A stretch of DNA of 64,000 nt from Alkalihalobacillus pseudalcaliphilus (GTDB taxonomy: Bacteria; Bacillota; Bacilli; Bacillales; Bacillaceae_D): the NCBI GenBank assembly GCA_001038565.1, contig LFJO01000005.1, positions 1,275,421-1,339,420 on the forward strand. Reading direction: 5' to 3'. This document shows, piece after piece, positions 54,693 to 62,854 of the stretch. Each line of letters starts with the position of its first letter. Position 1 is the stretch's first letter. The notes beneath the pieces are model-generated. The model was not told where the DNA came from. It saw nothing but the letters and a program-made list of their open reading frames with translations, and did not search any database. Both the position numbers and the translations under genes were made by a program.

Positions 54693-55574
54693 ATGGAATG
54701 GCAATATATTAAGTATTTTTTGAAGGTAGCCGAATACGAGCATATAACAAAAGCATCGCATGAGCTAAATATCACACAACCTGCACTAAGCCGAGCGATT
54801 TCTAAGCTTGAAGAAGAATTAGGGGTACCTCTTTTTTTACGTGATAATAGACGTATTAAGCTAAATAAGTATGGTTTGATGTTTAAAGAACATGCATTAG
54901 TTATCGAAAAAGAAATGCAACAAGCCAAAAAGAATATATCTGAACAGCTACAACCTGATTTTGGAGAAATAACCATTGGTTTTTTTCATACACTTGGTAT
55001 TGATAAACTCCCTTCTTTATTAGCAAGTTTTAAAAAGAAATACCCAAAAACAATTTTTAAACTAAAACAAGCTAACAAAAGGAGCTTAATTCATTTACTT
55101 TATAATGGAGAAATTGACTTCTGTTTTACGACCATAACAGGGGAGGAATTAGGGGGAAGCTACTCTAGTTACGACTTATGGGAGGATCAATTATTTCTAA
55201 CGGTTTCCAATCAGCATAGGCTCGCTTTCAAAGATAATATTCATTTAGATGATTTGCATGCCGAGGATTTTATTATCTTAAAAGACGGGTATGGACTTAG
55301 AACTATTACCAATAAGATTTTTAAACAACTCTCTTTTAAACCAAAAGTTAGTTTTGAAGGAGAAGAGATAGATACAGTAGCAGGATTAGTGTCAGCTAAT
55401 TTAGGCATCTCTTTTTTACCTAGGTTAGAAGGTAACCCCAAAATAAATCAAATAAAATTAAAAGCTATAAATCATAATAGAGTTGTAGGAGTTATTTTTA
55501 ATGAGAGAGAGTTAGTTTCACCGATATCAAAAAGTTTTCTTAAACACGTACTTAGTACATTTAAAGTTAATTAA
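54693..55574 (+). CDS. LysR-family transcription regulator, YybE-like
   Basis: A 293-residue regulator with an N-terminal winged helix (MEWQYIKYFLKVAEYEHITKA, then QPALSRAISKLEEELG) and a two-lobed effector domain. The ATG at 54693 is eight bases past AGGTGA. It is divergent from the MFS transporter, which it presumably activates. The shared promoter region is about 100 bases long. The transporter and the esterase behind it are frameshifted, so the regulator may have lost its main targets. Confidence 0.88.
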   Translation: MEWQYIKYFLKVAEYEHITKASHELNITQPALSRAISKLEEELGVPLFLRDNRRIKLNKYGLMFKEHALVIEKEMQQAKKNISEQLQPDFGEITIGFFHTLGIDKLPSLLASFKKKYPKTIFKLKQANKRSLIHLLYNGEIDFCFTTITGEELGGSYSSYDLWEDQLFLTVSNQHRLAFKDNIHLDDLHAEDFIILKDGYGLRTITNKIFKQLSFKPKVSFEGEEIDTVAGLVSANLGISFLPRLEGNPKINQIKLKAINHNRVVGVIFNERELVSPISKSFLKHVLSTFKVN

Positions 55575-55609
55575 TCACTGTAATCAAAGTTTTTAATAAT
55601 AATCGATTA

Positions 55610-55645
55610 AAAAAGTCAAGGCATAGCGTCTTGACTTTCTTTCTT
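55610..55645 (+). terminator. Terminator after the LysR gene
   Basis: AAAGTCAAG pairs with CTTGACTTT around a nine-base loop, followed by CTTTCTTT. Confidence 0.8.
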
Positions 55646-55648
55646 TAC

Positions 55649-55708
55649 TAACCTGCCCCTTTTGTAACATAAGAAAAAGGCATTCTTATATTAAGAACGC
55701 CCCCCATT
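55649..55708 (-). terminator. Terminator of the GNAT gene with conserved 28-base tail
   Basis: On the minus strand GGCGTTCTT pairs with AAGAATGCC and is followed by TTTTTC. The tail that follows (55649-55676) is identical over 28 bases to 56335-56362, downstream of the next gene. Confidence 0.7.
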
Positions 55709-55717
55709 AGTTGAAAG

Positions 55718-56209
55718 TCATTGACTAGTAGAATTAAGGTCTAACTTCATAATAAATTGTTCACCAATTTTTCCGATTTTTCTTCTACCAGTATCTACAA
55801 AACCTACATTCTTATATAAGTTTTGTGCAGGTATGTTCTTATGATTAACGGCTAGGATTATCTCATCACACTTTTCAAAGTTCCTATATACGAAGTCTTT
55901 TAACTCAATCATAGCTTTCTTTGCGTAACCCTGTCCTTGATGTTTATAATTTATTGATAATGCAGTCAACAGCATGGCATTCGGGTTCATTGTATATTCA
56001 CTTACTCTACTTGTACTATGTAATAAAAAGAATCCTACAGGACGCTGCTCAGATACTATAACTATTCTATACTGACCATCGGAGACATTCAATATAGCCT
56101 CTGGTAGTGCCGTAAATTTTGCTTGAGAATCTGGCAGTTCAAAATCACTTAATACTTCATGGTATTGTTCATCATAAAAAGATAATTGAATCTGTTTATT
56201 GAAAATCAA
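55718..56209 (-). CDS. GNAT acetyltransferase
   Basis: A 163-residue N-acetyltransferase. The acetyl-CoA loop is in LSINYKHQGQGYAKKAM (Q-x2-G-x-A type), and ILAVNHKNIPAQNLYKNVGF is the last part of the fold. A TTG at 56209 has GGAG nine bases ahead and is the likely start. The substrate is unknown; aminoglycoside or ribosomal protein acetylation is possible by family only. It is followed by a terminator. Confidence 0.82.
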   Translation of the reverse strand: MIFNKQIQLSFYDEQYHEVLSDFELPDSQAKFTALPEAILNVSDGQYRIVIVSEQRPVGFFLLHSTSRVSEYTMNPNAMLLTALSINYKHQGQGYAKKAMIELKDFVYRNFEKCDEIILAVNHKNIPAQNLYKNVGFVDTGRRKIGKIGEQFIMKLDLNSTSQ

Positions 56210-56334
56210 TTGTCATCTCTCCTAGACTATAGATGTTTATCTGTTCTTTATTAAACATAGATTATTTACCAAATGAAAATAGATTATTTTATATTTTTGG
56301 TAAGTACAAAGGTTATTGTACCATTTTTCTCAAT

Positions 56335-56362
56335 TAACCTGCCCCTTTTGTAACATAAGAAA
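56335..56362. repeat. 28-base repeat, second copy
   Basis: TAACCTGCCCCTTTTGTAAC and the next eight bases are identical to 55649-55676. Both copies lie downstream of a minus-strand gene, next to a GTTCTT-containing hairpin and a run of C residues. Confidence 0.7.
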
Positions 56363-56439
56363 CGAACGTTCTTCGTATAAAGCCCCCCCTTAAAGAGGTC
56401 GTTAGAAGTATATAACAAAAGGCCTCAACCATTTATGGG

Positions 56440-56835
56440 TTAAGGTGCTACCAACTCAACTTTAACTCTATCTGGATCTTCAAAATATACAGCATAATGC
56501 TCCTCCCCTCCTGCAAAGGGATGCTTATCGGGATAAAGAATATTAATACCCTTCTCTTCTAACTTTTTTGTCATATCATCTACTTGTTGGCGAGAACCTG
56601 CGTGGAATGCCAAATGATTAAGACCTACTCGACACCTGTGATATGTTATGTCCATAAACCGTTTTTCTGCTTGAACGAAAACAATATATGTATCTCCAAT
56701 TTTCCAACTTTGGCCACTTTCCCATGATTGGAAAGTGGTATATCCCAATTCCTCTAAAAACCAACCCCAAAAATTGATTGAATCATCTAAATCTGACACA
56801 TAGATTTCAATGTGGTGAATCAGTCCTTTTGACAT
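56440..56835 (-). CDS. VOC (glyoxalase/bleomycin resistance) family protein
   Basis: A 131-residue protein with two beta-alpha-beta-beta-beta units. Metal or substrate residues are in LIHHIEIYVSDLDDSINF, VGLNHLAFHAG, and FEDPDRVKVELV. It could be a glyoxalase-like lyase or a drug-binding protein such as those giving fosfomycin or bleomycin resistance. AGGAGG lies ahead of its ATG. No clear operon partner is seen. Confidence 0.82.
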   Translation of the reverse strand: MSKGLIHHIEIYVSDLDDSINFWGWFLEELGYTTFQSWESGQSWKIGDTYIVFVQAEKRFMDITYHRCRVGLNHLAFHAGSRQQVDDMTKKLEEKGINILYPDKHPFAGGEEHYAVYFEDPDRVKVELVAP

Positions 56836-56979
56836 GGTCCAGCCTCCTTTTCTAATCTTACTTTCTCTTTATTGTATCCGATAGATTTAAAACAACCATT
56901 AATTATCATAATAACAAATAGCATTGCCAAACAGTCTTTGTCTATTATTTTTCGTTTAACATACTTAATTTAGAATTTA

Positions 56980-57041
56980 TTGTATTTTTAGTTATTATGA
57001 GGTAAAATTTATCTAATTAAGTTAGTTAGTCGAATAACTAA
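56980..57041 (+). promoter_or_regulatory. Promoter and palindromic operator of the TetR gene
   Basis: TTGTAT (56980-56985) and TAAAAT (57003-57008) are 17 bases apart. A perfect inverted pair, TTAGTTA and TAACTAA around six bases (57022-57041), lies just downstream. This is where the TetR protein could block its own transcription. Confidence 0.65.
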
Positions 57042-57056
57042 TAAGGAGGTCAGTAA

Positions 57057-57641
57057 TTGGCAAAACCCAATGTAATAACTAAAGAGGATTTAATTAATAG
57101 TGCAAAAGAGTGTTTAATTCAAAACGGAATAGAAAAATTTACTTTAAGATCAGTTGCAGAAATGGCAGGCGTAACACAAGGAACGATCTATTATCATTTT
57201 AAAACGAAGGAGCAATTGTATTTAGATATTGTAAATGACATTTGCACTAAATCGTGGAAAGAGATTTCACAACAAAGTAATCCATATTCGCTTAGTGAAG
57301 CAGTAGAATCCGCAAAAAGTCGTTCTTCTTACGATTCTACCTTTCATAAACTATTTCTCTCATTAATTGTATCGAGTTTTAACAATGAAAAAATGAGGAA
57401 GCAATTAGGTGAAATAATTCAAAAAGAGAATAATGAATTGACTAAAAAATTATTAAGTGTATGGTCAATATCACCAATTAACGGTATTTCAATTGAAGCT
57501 TGGGGAATTTTCATTAATGCGATTGTTGATGGGATAGCATTACAAGCATTGGTACAAAAGGATTTTCCAGTAGATAAAACATTTAAAGAACTTGAACTAC
57601 TATTTAAAGGTCTTACTCATTTACTTAACAAGGGAGATTAG
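57057..57641 (+). CDS. TetR-family transcription regulator
   Basis: A 194-residue regulator. The N-terminal helix-turn-helix is clear (FTLRSVAEMAGVTQGTIYYHFKTKEQLY). The ligand domain has no recognisable specificity. The start is TTG at 57057, six bases after AAGGAGGT. It is followed after two bases by a YvaD-like membrane protein gene and then a DUF2892 gene, so the three are probably an operon controlled by this repressor. Confidence 0.9.
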   Translation: MAKPNVITKEDLINSAKECLIQNGIEKFTLRSVAEMAGVTQGTIYYHFKTKEQLYLDIVNDICTKSWKEISQQSNPYSLSEAVESAKSRSSYDSTFHKLFLSLIVSSFNNEKMRKQLGEIIQKENNELTKKLLSVWSISPINGISIEAWGIFINAIVDGIALQALVQKDFPVDKTFKELELLFKGLTHLLNKGD

Positions 57642-57643
57642 CC

Positions 57644-58045
57644 ATGAAAAAATATTTAATCACAATATTATCGGGTGTCTTCATTTGGTTTTTTGCGACA
57701 ATGTTTTTTGTGTTTTTTGGAGAACATGTCCTTTTTAGCCCAGGTTCAAAACAATTTACAACAAGTATTATGTTGTTATTAGTAGGAACAGGATTTTTAT
57801 TGTGGGGTATTACTTATATCTATCTTTTCTTCGATAAGACAATGAATGCACCACTTAAATTTGGAGTAATTGGAACGATCATTGGTTTATCATTAGACAC
57901 ATTTTCTATATCAAATCACACTTTGATTTTCCCAAAATTGAACGATTCCCAGATTATAGCGTTTACCACATGGATGTCCTTTGCTTATGCATTATATTTA
58001 TTAATACCTGCATTGATCTACCAACGGAGAATTAAACATATGTAA
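57644..58045 (+). CDS. YvaD-like membrane protein (DUF5360)
   Basis: A 133-residue protein with four predicted membrane helices and a basic C-terminus. It follows the TetR gene directly, with GGGAG ahead of its ATG. The family occurs next to TetR genes in Bacillus. The function is unknown. A small-molecule export or membrane-sensing role would fit the context but is a guess. Confidence 0.75.
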   Translation: MKKYLITILSGVFIWFFATMFFVFFGEHVLFSPGSKQFTTSIMLLLVGTGFLLWGITYIYLFFDKTMNAPLKFGVIGTIIGLSLDTFSISNHTLIFPKLNDSQIIAFTTWMSFAYALYLLIPALIYQRRIKHM

Positions 58046-58063
58046 ATAAAATAGAGGGGCTGT

Positions 58064-58267
58064 TTGCAGTTGAAACAAAACGTCGGCACAATTGATAGAA
58101 TTGTAAGAGTAATAATCGCATTCATTTTACTTTCTTTATTTTTCTTGTTAGAAGGCAAGATGAAATATTTAGGTTTAATTGGTATCATTCCATTGGTAGT
58201 TACGGTCATTAAATACTGTCCACTTTATACAGTATTAAGAATAAACACTTGTACTATAAAACAATAA
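58064..58267 (+). CDS. Small membrane protein, DUF2892/YgaP-like
   Basis: A 67-residue protein with two membrane helices. The start QNVGTIDRIVRVIIAFILL and the end KYCPLYTVLRINTC are typical of the DUF2892 inner-membrane domain, which often accompanies rhodanese or sulfide genes. The start is a TTG, four bases past GAGGGG; a second TTG six bases later is also possible. It ends the TetR operon. Confidence 0.78.
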   Translation: MQLKQNVGTIDRIVRVIIAFILLSLFFLLEGKMKYLGLIGIIPLVVTVIKYCPLYTVLRINTCTIKQ

Positions 58268-58341
58268 ATTTCCGAAGTTTGTTGACAAGATAATAGTCTT
58301 CTTCAAGATTTTTAATCTATGTGTAGTGCAAAAATAATTAA

Positions 58342-58371
58342 ATGGAGCGCGATTTCACTTAATAATCGCGC
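58342..58371 (-). terminator. Terminator after the chimeric gene
   Basis: On the minus strand GGGCGCGATT pairs with AATCGCGCTC around an eight-base loop, followed by an AT-rich tract. A second hairpin, GTTCCCAAAT/ATTTGGGAAC-like (58397-58420), lies between it and the gene. Confidence 0.65.
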
Positions 58372-58420
58372 CCGATCGTTGAAGATTGTTTCTTTGTTCC
58401 CTAACATTGATTTGGGAACG

Positions 58421-59071
58421 TTATTTTGTATGTTTTATAATTTTCAACATCGATTTAGCATTTATCTGAAATTCATATGGTACTTTTACTTCTTCAACAG
58501 TATATCCGTGGTGATTTAGATAACTTATTATTTTATCTAAATGCTCATATCTTTTTCCTTCTAAATCATCTAAAGAAAAAATACGAACTTCCTCTTTCGT
58601 AACCCTCAATAACTCATTTAGTGTTTCAATGTGAAATTGATAATCTAGTCTATCCGAATACATAAACAAAAAATGTGCCGAGAGAAGAATATCAAATTTT
58701 GCATTCTTAAATGGTAATGAAGGTAGAGTGACTGGAATGTATCTTTCATTGAATTTCTTCATATCTTTAGCACAATCTTGCAAAGCATTTAGACGATGTT
58801 CTCTAAGGAGCGCGTCTTTATTATTTTCATTCATTTCTCGCTTCGCTTGTTTAGCTGTGGGTACTTGTGCTTGTTGCTTCCTTAATGTTTCAATTCGTTC
58901 ACGAATATCCTTGTTGTTGTATATTGTTGCTTTCGACACGCCAGCTTCACTAGAAACGCTATTAAAATTAATATTCTCGTTAGCTCGTATAAGCCTATTA
59001 ATTGCTTCATCTACCTTTTGATAGGTGTTATGGACTTCTTTTAAATGAGCAGAACGGTCATATTTAGTCAT
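58421..59071 (-). CDS. Chimeric protein: Tn554-type TnpC N-terminus fused to methyltransferase C-terminus
   Basis: The first 90 or so residues (INRLIRANENINFNSVSSE, AGVSKATIYNNKDIRERIET, AKREMNENNKDAL) match the DNA-binding part of Tn554-type TnpC (DUF6262). The rest (EHRLNALQDCAKDM, LPSLPFKNAKFDILLSAHFL, LLRVTKEEVRIFSLDDLEGK, VKVPYEFQ) matches the C-terminal half of a class I SAM-dependent methyltransferase. The glycine-rich SAM-binding motif is in the missing half, so methylation is unlikely. The join is in frame. AGGTG lies six bases before the ATG at 59071. Most likely it arose by a deletion or transposon event. Confidence 0.75.
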   Translation of the reverse strand: MTKYDRSAHLKEVHNTYQKVDEAINRLIRANENINFNSVSSEAGVSKATIYNNKDIRERIETLRKQQAQVPTAKQAKREMNENNKDALLREHRLNALQDCAKDMKKFNERYIPVTLPSLPFKNAKFDILLSAHFLFMYSDRLDYQFHIETLNELLRVTKEEVRIFSLDDLEGKRYEHLDKIISYLNHHGYTVEEVKVPYEFQINAKSMLKIIKHTK

Positions 59072-59247
59072 TTTGAACACCTAACTTTCTTTTCATCCTA
59101 TCTTGTCTCACAAAGAAGATATTTCCTTCCTGGAGGGTATTAAAAATATTTTGATAAGAGTTGTTGGAATGTTCAAGGGGGCCATGGTTAAATAGACTAA
59201 ACTAATAAGAGGATACTATGTTCAATATATGAGCATAGATCCTTTTT
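59072..59247. other. Intergenic DNA between the chimeric gene and the Abi relic
   Basis: AT-rich, with a TATGTTCAATATATGAGCATA inverted repeat near 59217-59237 and no gene seen. Confidence 0.4.
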
Positions 59248-59421
59248 TTATACATATTTAAACAAACGGGGTTTGAATGTCAAATGTTTATTATATAAAC
59301 GAACATAATGAGCACAAACATTTCACACGTTAGATAAAGTTTGCAACCAGCTCTCTAAATAATAATAGGGCACATTATAAAATTCCTTAGAGATATGCTT
59401 CTTCACATCTTCATCTAGTAC
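59248..59421 (-). pseudogene. Relic of an Abi_2-family abortive infection protein
   Basis: The frame reads VLDEDVKKHISKEFYNVPYY, then YLESWLQTLSNV, a TGA stop, and NVCAHYVRLYNKHLTFKPRL before a final stop at 59248. This is the C-terminal part of AbiD/AbiF-type proteins, with the (R)NxCAHxxRLxN motif. The stop replaces the arginine of that RxxxxH motif, which is the catalytic pair of HEPN ribonucleases. The N-terminal two thirds are absent or unrecognisable. Confidence 0.7.
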
Positions 59422-59790
59422 TTTTTACATGAGTATGTACATTTTCAAACAAATTTGTGTCATTTTTTTAATAGCAATTTTTCCACTCCCTTTAAAATTT
59501 AAAAAAATGCCCCCAATATGATTGGAGGCACTGTGCAACATTAATGTGTTTAACCATTAAGGACACCAATATAAGTTATCCTAATTATGTCACCTGTATA
59601 GGTATAAAATTATTAAGTTTATACTCTTTTTCATATTTTAATCGTAATATATTAAAATGGAATTGGCTTTCTACTGAACCCTTACCAATAAAAAATTGGG
59701 GTTATAGCAGAAATTATGAGTTCTAACATCGCCATTATATTTGGTGGAAGCTCTGTTACTATTTATTTTTTGTTTTTAAACATAAGTTCT
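59422..59790. other. Intergenic region downstream of the DUF4179 gene
   Basis: Holds the terminator at 59501-59530 and about 260 AT-rich bases between it and the DUF4179 stop. No gene or repeat was recognised there. Confidence 0.5.
59501..59530 (-). terminator. Terminator of the sigma factor operon
   Basis: TGCCTCCAAT pairs with ATTGGGGGCA around a three-base loop, followed by seven T residues on the minus strand. Confidence 0.85.
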
Positions 59791-60783
59791 TTATTTCACA
59801 TCTATTTCAAAAATATCATCATAGAGAATCGTTTCAACCCCTGTATTATAAGAATAGATATATGGAATGACCTTAAGTTTTGTCACATGATTTTCTAATG
59901 CTACAAACCTATTATAGTTATTATAACCCATAGTTAGTGAGGAAAATTCTTGTAATTCCACCCCATTTTGGTCCTCTAGTTTGAAGTAAAGGTCTGTTGT
60001 AATATTTTCCATTTTGTAATTTACCCCTGTTGAAACTGGAGTTAATATTAACTCTTCCACCTCTATCTTCTGCCCATCTTCCAATGTGAAGTACTTATCA
60101 ATGGGTATTGATTTTCTATTTTCCATAAGATTTTCACCTGACGCGGTAAATTCAAAAGTCCATTCCCCTTCTATCACTTCTTTTGAATCAAAACGTTCCA
60201 AATTATTAAATACTATTTTAATCTGATGATTATCCTGCAGTTTAATATTTTGTAAGTCAGCAGTCCAAAAGTAATCTAACTCTGAATTAGTTATTCCATT
60301 AGAGCTTAAACCACCTCCAGCGAAGTTCGACTTGATACCATCAATATAAACTTCTATATCTGAAAACCAAGTATAATCTAAGTCTTCATCCATTAACTCT
60401 GTGTGGAATGTGCTACTAATAAGAAGTTGACCTTCATCTAATATGACTTCATTCAACGTCACTCTCATTCCATTATCTTCTACCGTTTCTCCAATGACCG
60501 TTTTATATTCCTTTAAAGAGTCTTCTTGAGAATACACAAATTCCTCAAGTGCCCTTCCAATAATCGGTATATTCGATAAAGCTTCTGCCATTCCAGTTGA
60601 AACAAACCCAGAACCAACTAATGTCATACATAATCCACATGCAACCAATATTGAATGCTTCGTTTTCTGTCCCAATTTTTTTCTTTTTTTCCCTTTGAAC
60701 ATAGCCGCCTTTTCCCTTGCAACTAACTTCTCAATAGATATATCAATGTTATCGATGGAACGATTGAACTTTTCTTTATTCAT
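59791..60783 (-). CDS. DUF4179 domain anti-sigma-like membrane protein
   Basis: A 330-residue protein with a cytoplasmic N-terminus (about 45 residues), one membrane helix (about 46-65) and a large outer domain containing the DUF4179 fold (FSQEDSLKEYKTVIGETVED-like start; DNGMRVTLNEVILDEGQLL). Such proteins sit next to ECF sigma factors and probably hold them inactive until an envelope signal arrives. Its start overlaps the sigma gene end by eight bases. The short cytoplasmic part is where sigma would bind. Confidence 0.88.
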   Translation of the reverse strand: MNKEKFNRSIDNIDISIEKLVAREKAAMFKGKKRKKLGQKTKHSILVACGLCMTLVGSGFVSTGMAEALSNIPIIGRALEEFVYSQEDSLKEYKTVIGETVEDNGMRVTLNEVILDEGQLLISSTFHTELMDEDLDYTWFSDIEVYIDGIKSNFAGGGLSSNGITNSELDYFWTADLQNIKLQDNHQIKIVFNNLERFDSKEVIEGEWTFEFTASGENLMENRKSIPIDKYFTLEDGQKIEVEELILTPVSTGVNYKMENITTDLYFKLEDQNGVELQEFSSLTMGYNNYNRFVALENHVTKLKVIPYIYSYNTGVETILYDDIFEIDVK

Positions 60784-61309
60784 AAAAATAACCCTCCTTT
60801 AAAATAGGCCGAAGCTCTTTTTGTGCTCTATTTAAATGTGATTTTACCGTCCCTTCTGGATATTTCATAATTTTAGAAATTTCCTTGATTGAAAGATCGT
60901 GATAATACCTCAACAAAATAATGGTTTTGTATTTAGGATCCAAGAACTTAAACGCTTCCGATAAATCCATTGAATGCGTTATGTAATTGATGCTTTCTTT
61001 AGAAATTAACTCAGCAAATATTTCCTCATCATCTGTAGTAAAATGTCGAGATTCTTTTCGAATAAAATCAATAGATTTGAAAATGATAATCTTAATGATC
61101 CAACTTTGAAAACTCTCTGGTTTTTTTAACATCTTAAGAGAAGTATAAGCTTTGTAAATGGTTTCTTGATAAATATCAAGAGCATCTTGTTCATTTCTAA
61201 CGTATGAATAGGCAGTCCGATACAATTTATGTCGAACAGAACTAATCAGTTGTTCAAATGCTTCATCATTACCTTTCTTTGCTTTTTGTACTAAATTAAC
61301 TAAATCCAT
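60776..61309 (-). CDS. ECF RNA polymerase sigma factor
   Basis: A 177-residue group IV sigma factor. Region 2 is YSYVRNEQDALDIYQETIYK and FQSWIIKIIIFKSIDFIRKE, which recognises the -10 element; region 4 is LDPKYKTIILLRYYHDLSIK and YPEGTVKSHLNRA, which recognises the -35. It resembles the SigV/SigM/SigX group of Bacillus. GGAGGG lies ahead of the ATG. The operon includes the DUF4179 gene and ends at the terminator at 59501. A TGCAAC...CGAC promoter just upstream suggests that it drives its own transcription. Confidence 0.92.
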   Translation of the reverse strand: MDLVNLVQKAKKGNDEAFEQLISSVRHKLYRTAYSYVRNEQDALDIYQETIYKAYTSLKMLKKPESFQSWIIKIIIFKSIDFIRKESRHFTTDDEEIFAELISKESINYITHSMDLSEAFKFLDPKYKTIILLRYYHDLSIKEISKIMKYPEGTVKSHLNRAQKELRPILKEGYFYE

Positions 61310-61337
61310 TATATCTATCCCTCCATTTCATATTAAA

Positions 61338-61364
61338 GTCGAATGAGGCAGTAGAAACGTTGCA
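61338..61364 (-). promoter_or_regulatory. Probable autoregulated ECF promoter
   Basis: On the minus strand TGCAAC (61359-61364) is 17 bases from CGAC (61338-61341), with TTTTTT just before it. The elements resemble TGAAAC/CGTC promoters of Bacillus ECF sigma factors and lie 30-55 bases ahead of the sigma gene. Confidence 0.6.
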
Positions 61365-62018
61365 AAAAACTAAAAAACCTCTAAGTGAACATCTTTAACA
61401 CATTAGGGAAAAATTTGCCTCATAACCCTTCAGCTTTGTCATATAGATTATATCCTTATATTGAAGGCGTTTATTTTATATCCTTTAGAGATATATAAAT
61501 TTACGAATGCCGTTGACTTCCAAAAGAGGCCAGATTCTAGAAAAAAAAGTGTTTGAGGAATATCTATTGATACTAGATGAACGGTTACTGACTGTGCTGT
61601 CCATATATGCATATTTGAAGATAAAAGCTTCTTGGTCACGAAGAGCTTGTTCGGCTTGCTGTGGAGATTATCTTAGATGAATTAGACGATAAGGAATTTA
61701 AATAAGCTAAATCAGCCATTGGAAAACCACCAATCGCTCATTTTATATATATAATGGCTCAAAAGGATGAACTAAGTGGATCAATTGTCCGCTTTTTGTA
61801 GATCAAAACTCCCCATATGTGGCTAATTTTGAGCACAATATTCATTATAGATGAAAATTACTGTTTGGTGTCCTACCAACAAAATGCGGTTATCTTAACT
61901 TCGATGTGAGAACTATTGGAATACCAATGGTTCTCACATCGTTTACATGTATTTAATGTAAATATTGTTTTTTAAAAAGTTTGATCATTTTCTAGTGTCT
62001 TGTTAAACTAACGCATTT
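61365..62018. mobile_element. Decayed region with possible IS21-type end
   Basis: No intact gene. Near 61770-61835 two related stretches, GTGGATCAATTGTCCGC and GTAGATCAAAACTCCCC, lie about 25 bases apart and resemble the multiple repeats at IS21-family ends. A 12-bp inverted pair, CGATGTGAGAAC/GTTCTCACATCG (61902-61941), lies near the HAD gene. A frame ending HEELVRLAVEIILDELDD (about 61640-61700) has no start. Confidence 0.35.
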
Positions 62019-62792
62019 TTAATTGAAGTAGGCTTTCAAAGTTTTTGCTACTCCATCATTATCATTGGTTTCAGTAACTTCTTTAGCTAAGTCTTTTAGT
62101 TTTGCTATCGCATTTCCCATTGCAACGGGATAACCACATAGCTTAAATAACCCCAAGTCATTAAAATCGTCACCAAATACGACTATTTTATTAAGAGAGA
62201 TTCCAAGTTTTTCTGCTGTTACTTTAACTGCGTATTCTTTAGAAATATTTAATCTCATGATTTGGGTTAATTGATTAGAATCAGTATTGACAATGTTAGT
62301 TCTATTACTGAATTTTTTATTTAGTGATTCGAAGGAACTTAGATTTGATACTAGAATCTTTGTTGGATTTATTTGCCTTAATTCATTTAAATCAATTTTT
62401 TGGGGATTACTTGTAACTTTCATAATTGAACTATAATCAAGATCTTCATAACTGTACCAACTGTCTTTAGCTTCTATTGATAACCAATGATGTCTTTCCA
62501 TCTCAATTAAATGATCAATTATTTCTGAAGATAATATTGAATCTATTGTAAAGTGCTGGTTAATACTTAATTGCTCACTAACAATCATAGCACCGTTATA
62601 ATAGACCATTATTGCTGAAGATTGAATTTCTTCGGGTAATAAATATCTAACTGTTCTGGGGGGACGAGCAGTCGCAATAATTATTGGTATTCGATTCTTG
62701 TTTAATTTTTCAATTGATTTTAAATTTCTTTCACTAATCTTTTTATCCGAGTTTAATAAAGTACCATCCAGGTCAAGAACTACTGCTTCCAT
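62019..62792 (-). CDS. HAD hydrolase, Cof type
   Basis: A 257-residue phosphatase of the Cof subfamily. Motif I DLDGTLLN, motif II ATARPPR, motif III with the lysine near residue 190, and motif IV VFGDDFNDLGLF are visible. These enzymes remove phosphate from sugar phosphates, flavin or PLP. The ATG at 62792 is six bases past GGGGAG; the ATG two codons upstream lies on top of that motif. No operon partner is seen. Confidence 0.9.
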   Translation of the reverse strand: MEAVVLDLDGTLLNSDKKISERNLKSIEKLNKNRIPIIIATARPPRTVRYLLPEEIQSSAIMVYYNGAMIVSEQLSINQHFTIDSILSSEIIDHLIEMERHHWLSIEAKDSWYSYEDLDYSSIMKVTSNPQKIDLNELRQINPTKILVSNLSSFESLNKKFSNRTNIVNTDSNQLTQIMRLNISKEYAVKVTAEKLGISLNKIVVFGDDFNDLGLFKLCGYPVAMGNAIAKLKDLAKEVTETNDNDGVAKTLKAYFN

Positions 62793-62854
62793 TTCCATCT
62801 CCCCTTAATCCCTAACATTTTTCTTTTAAAAATAATAAACGTTTTGTTATTGTA

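Noticed and set aside
61448..61639. 63-residue gene on the minus strand
   Set aside because: No ribosome-binding site, no recognisable motif, and it lies among mobile element debris.
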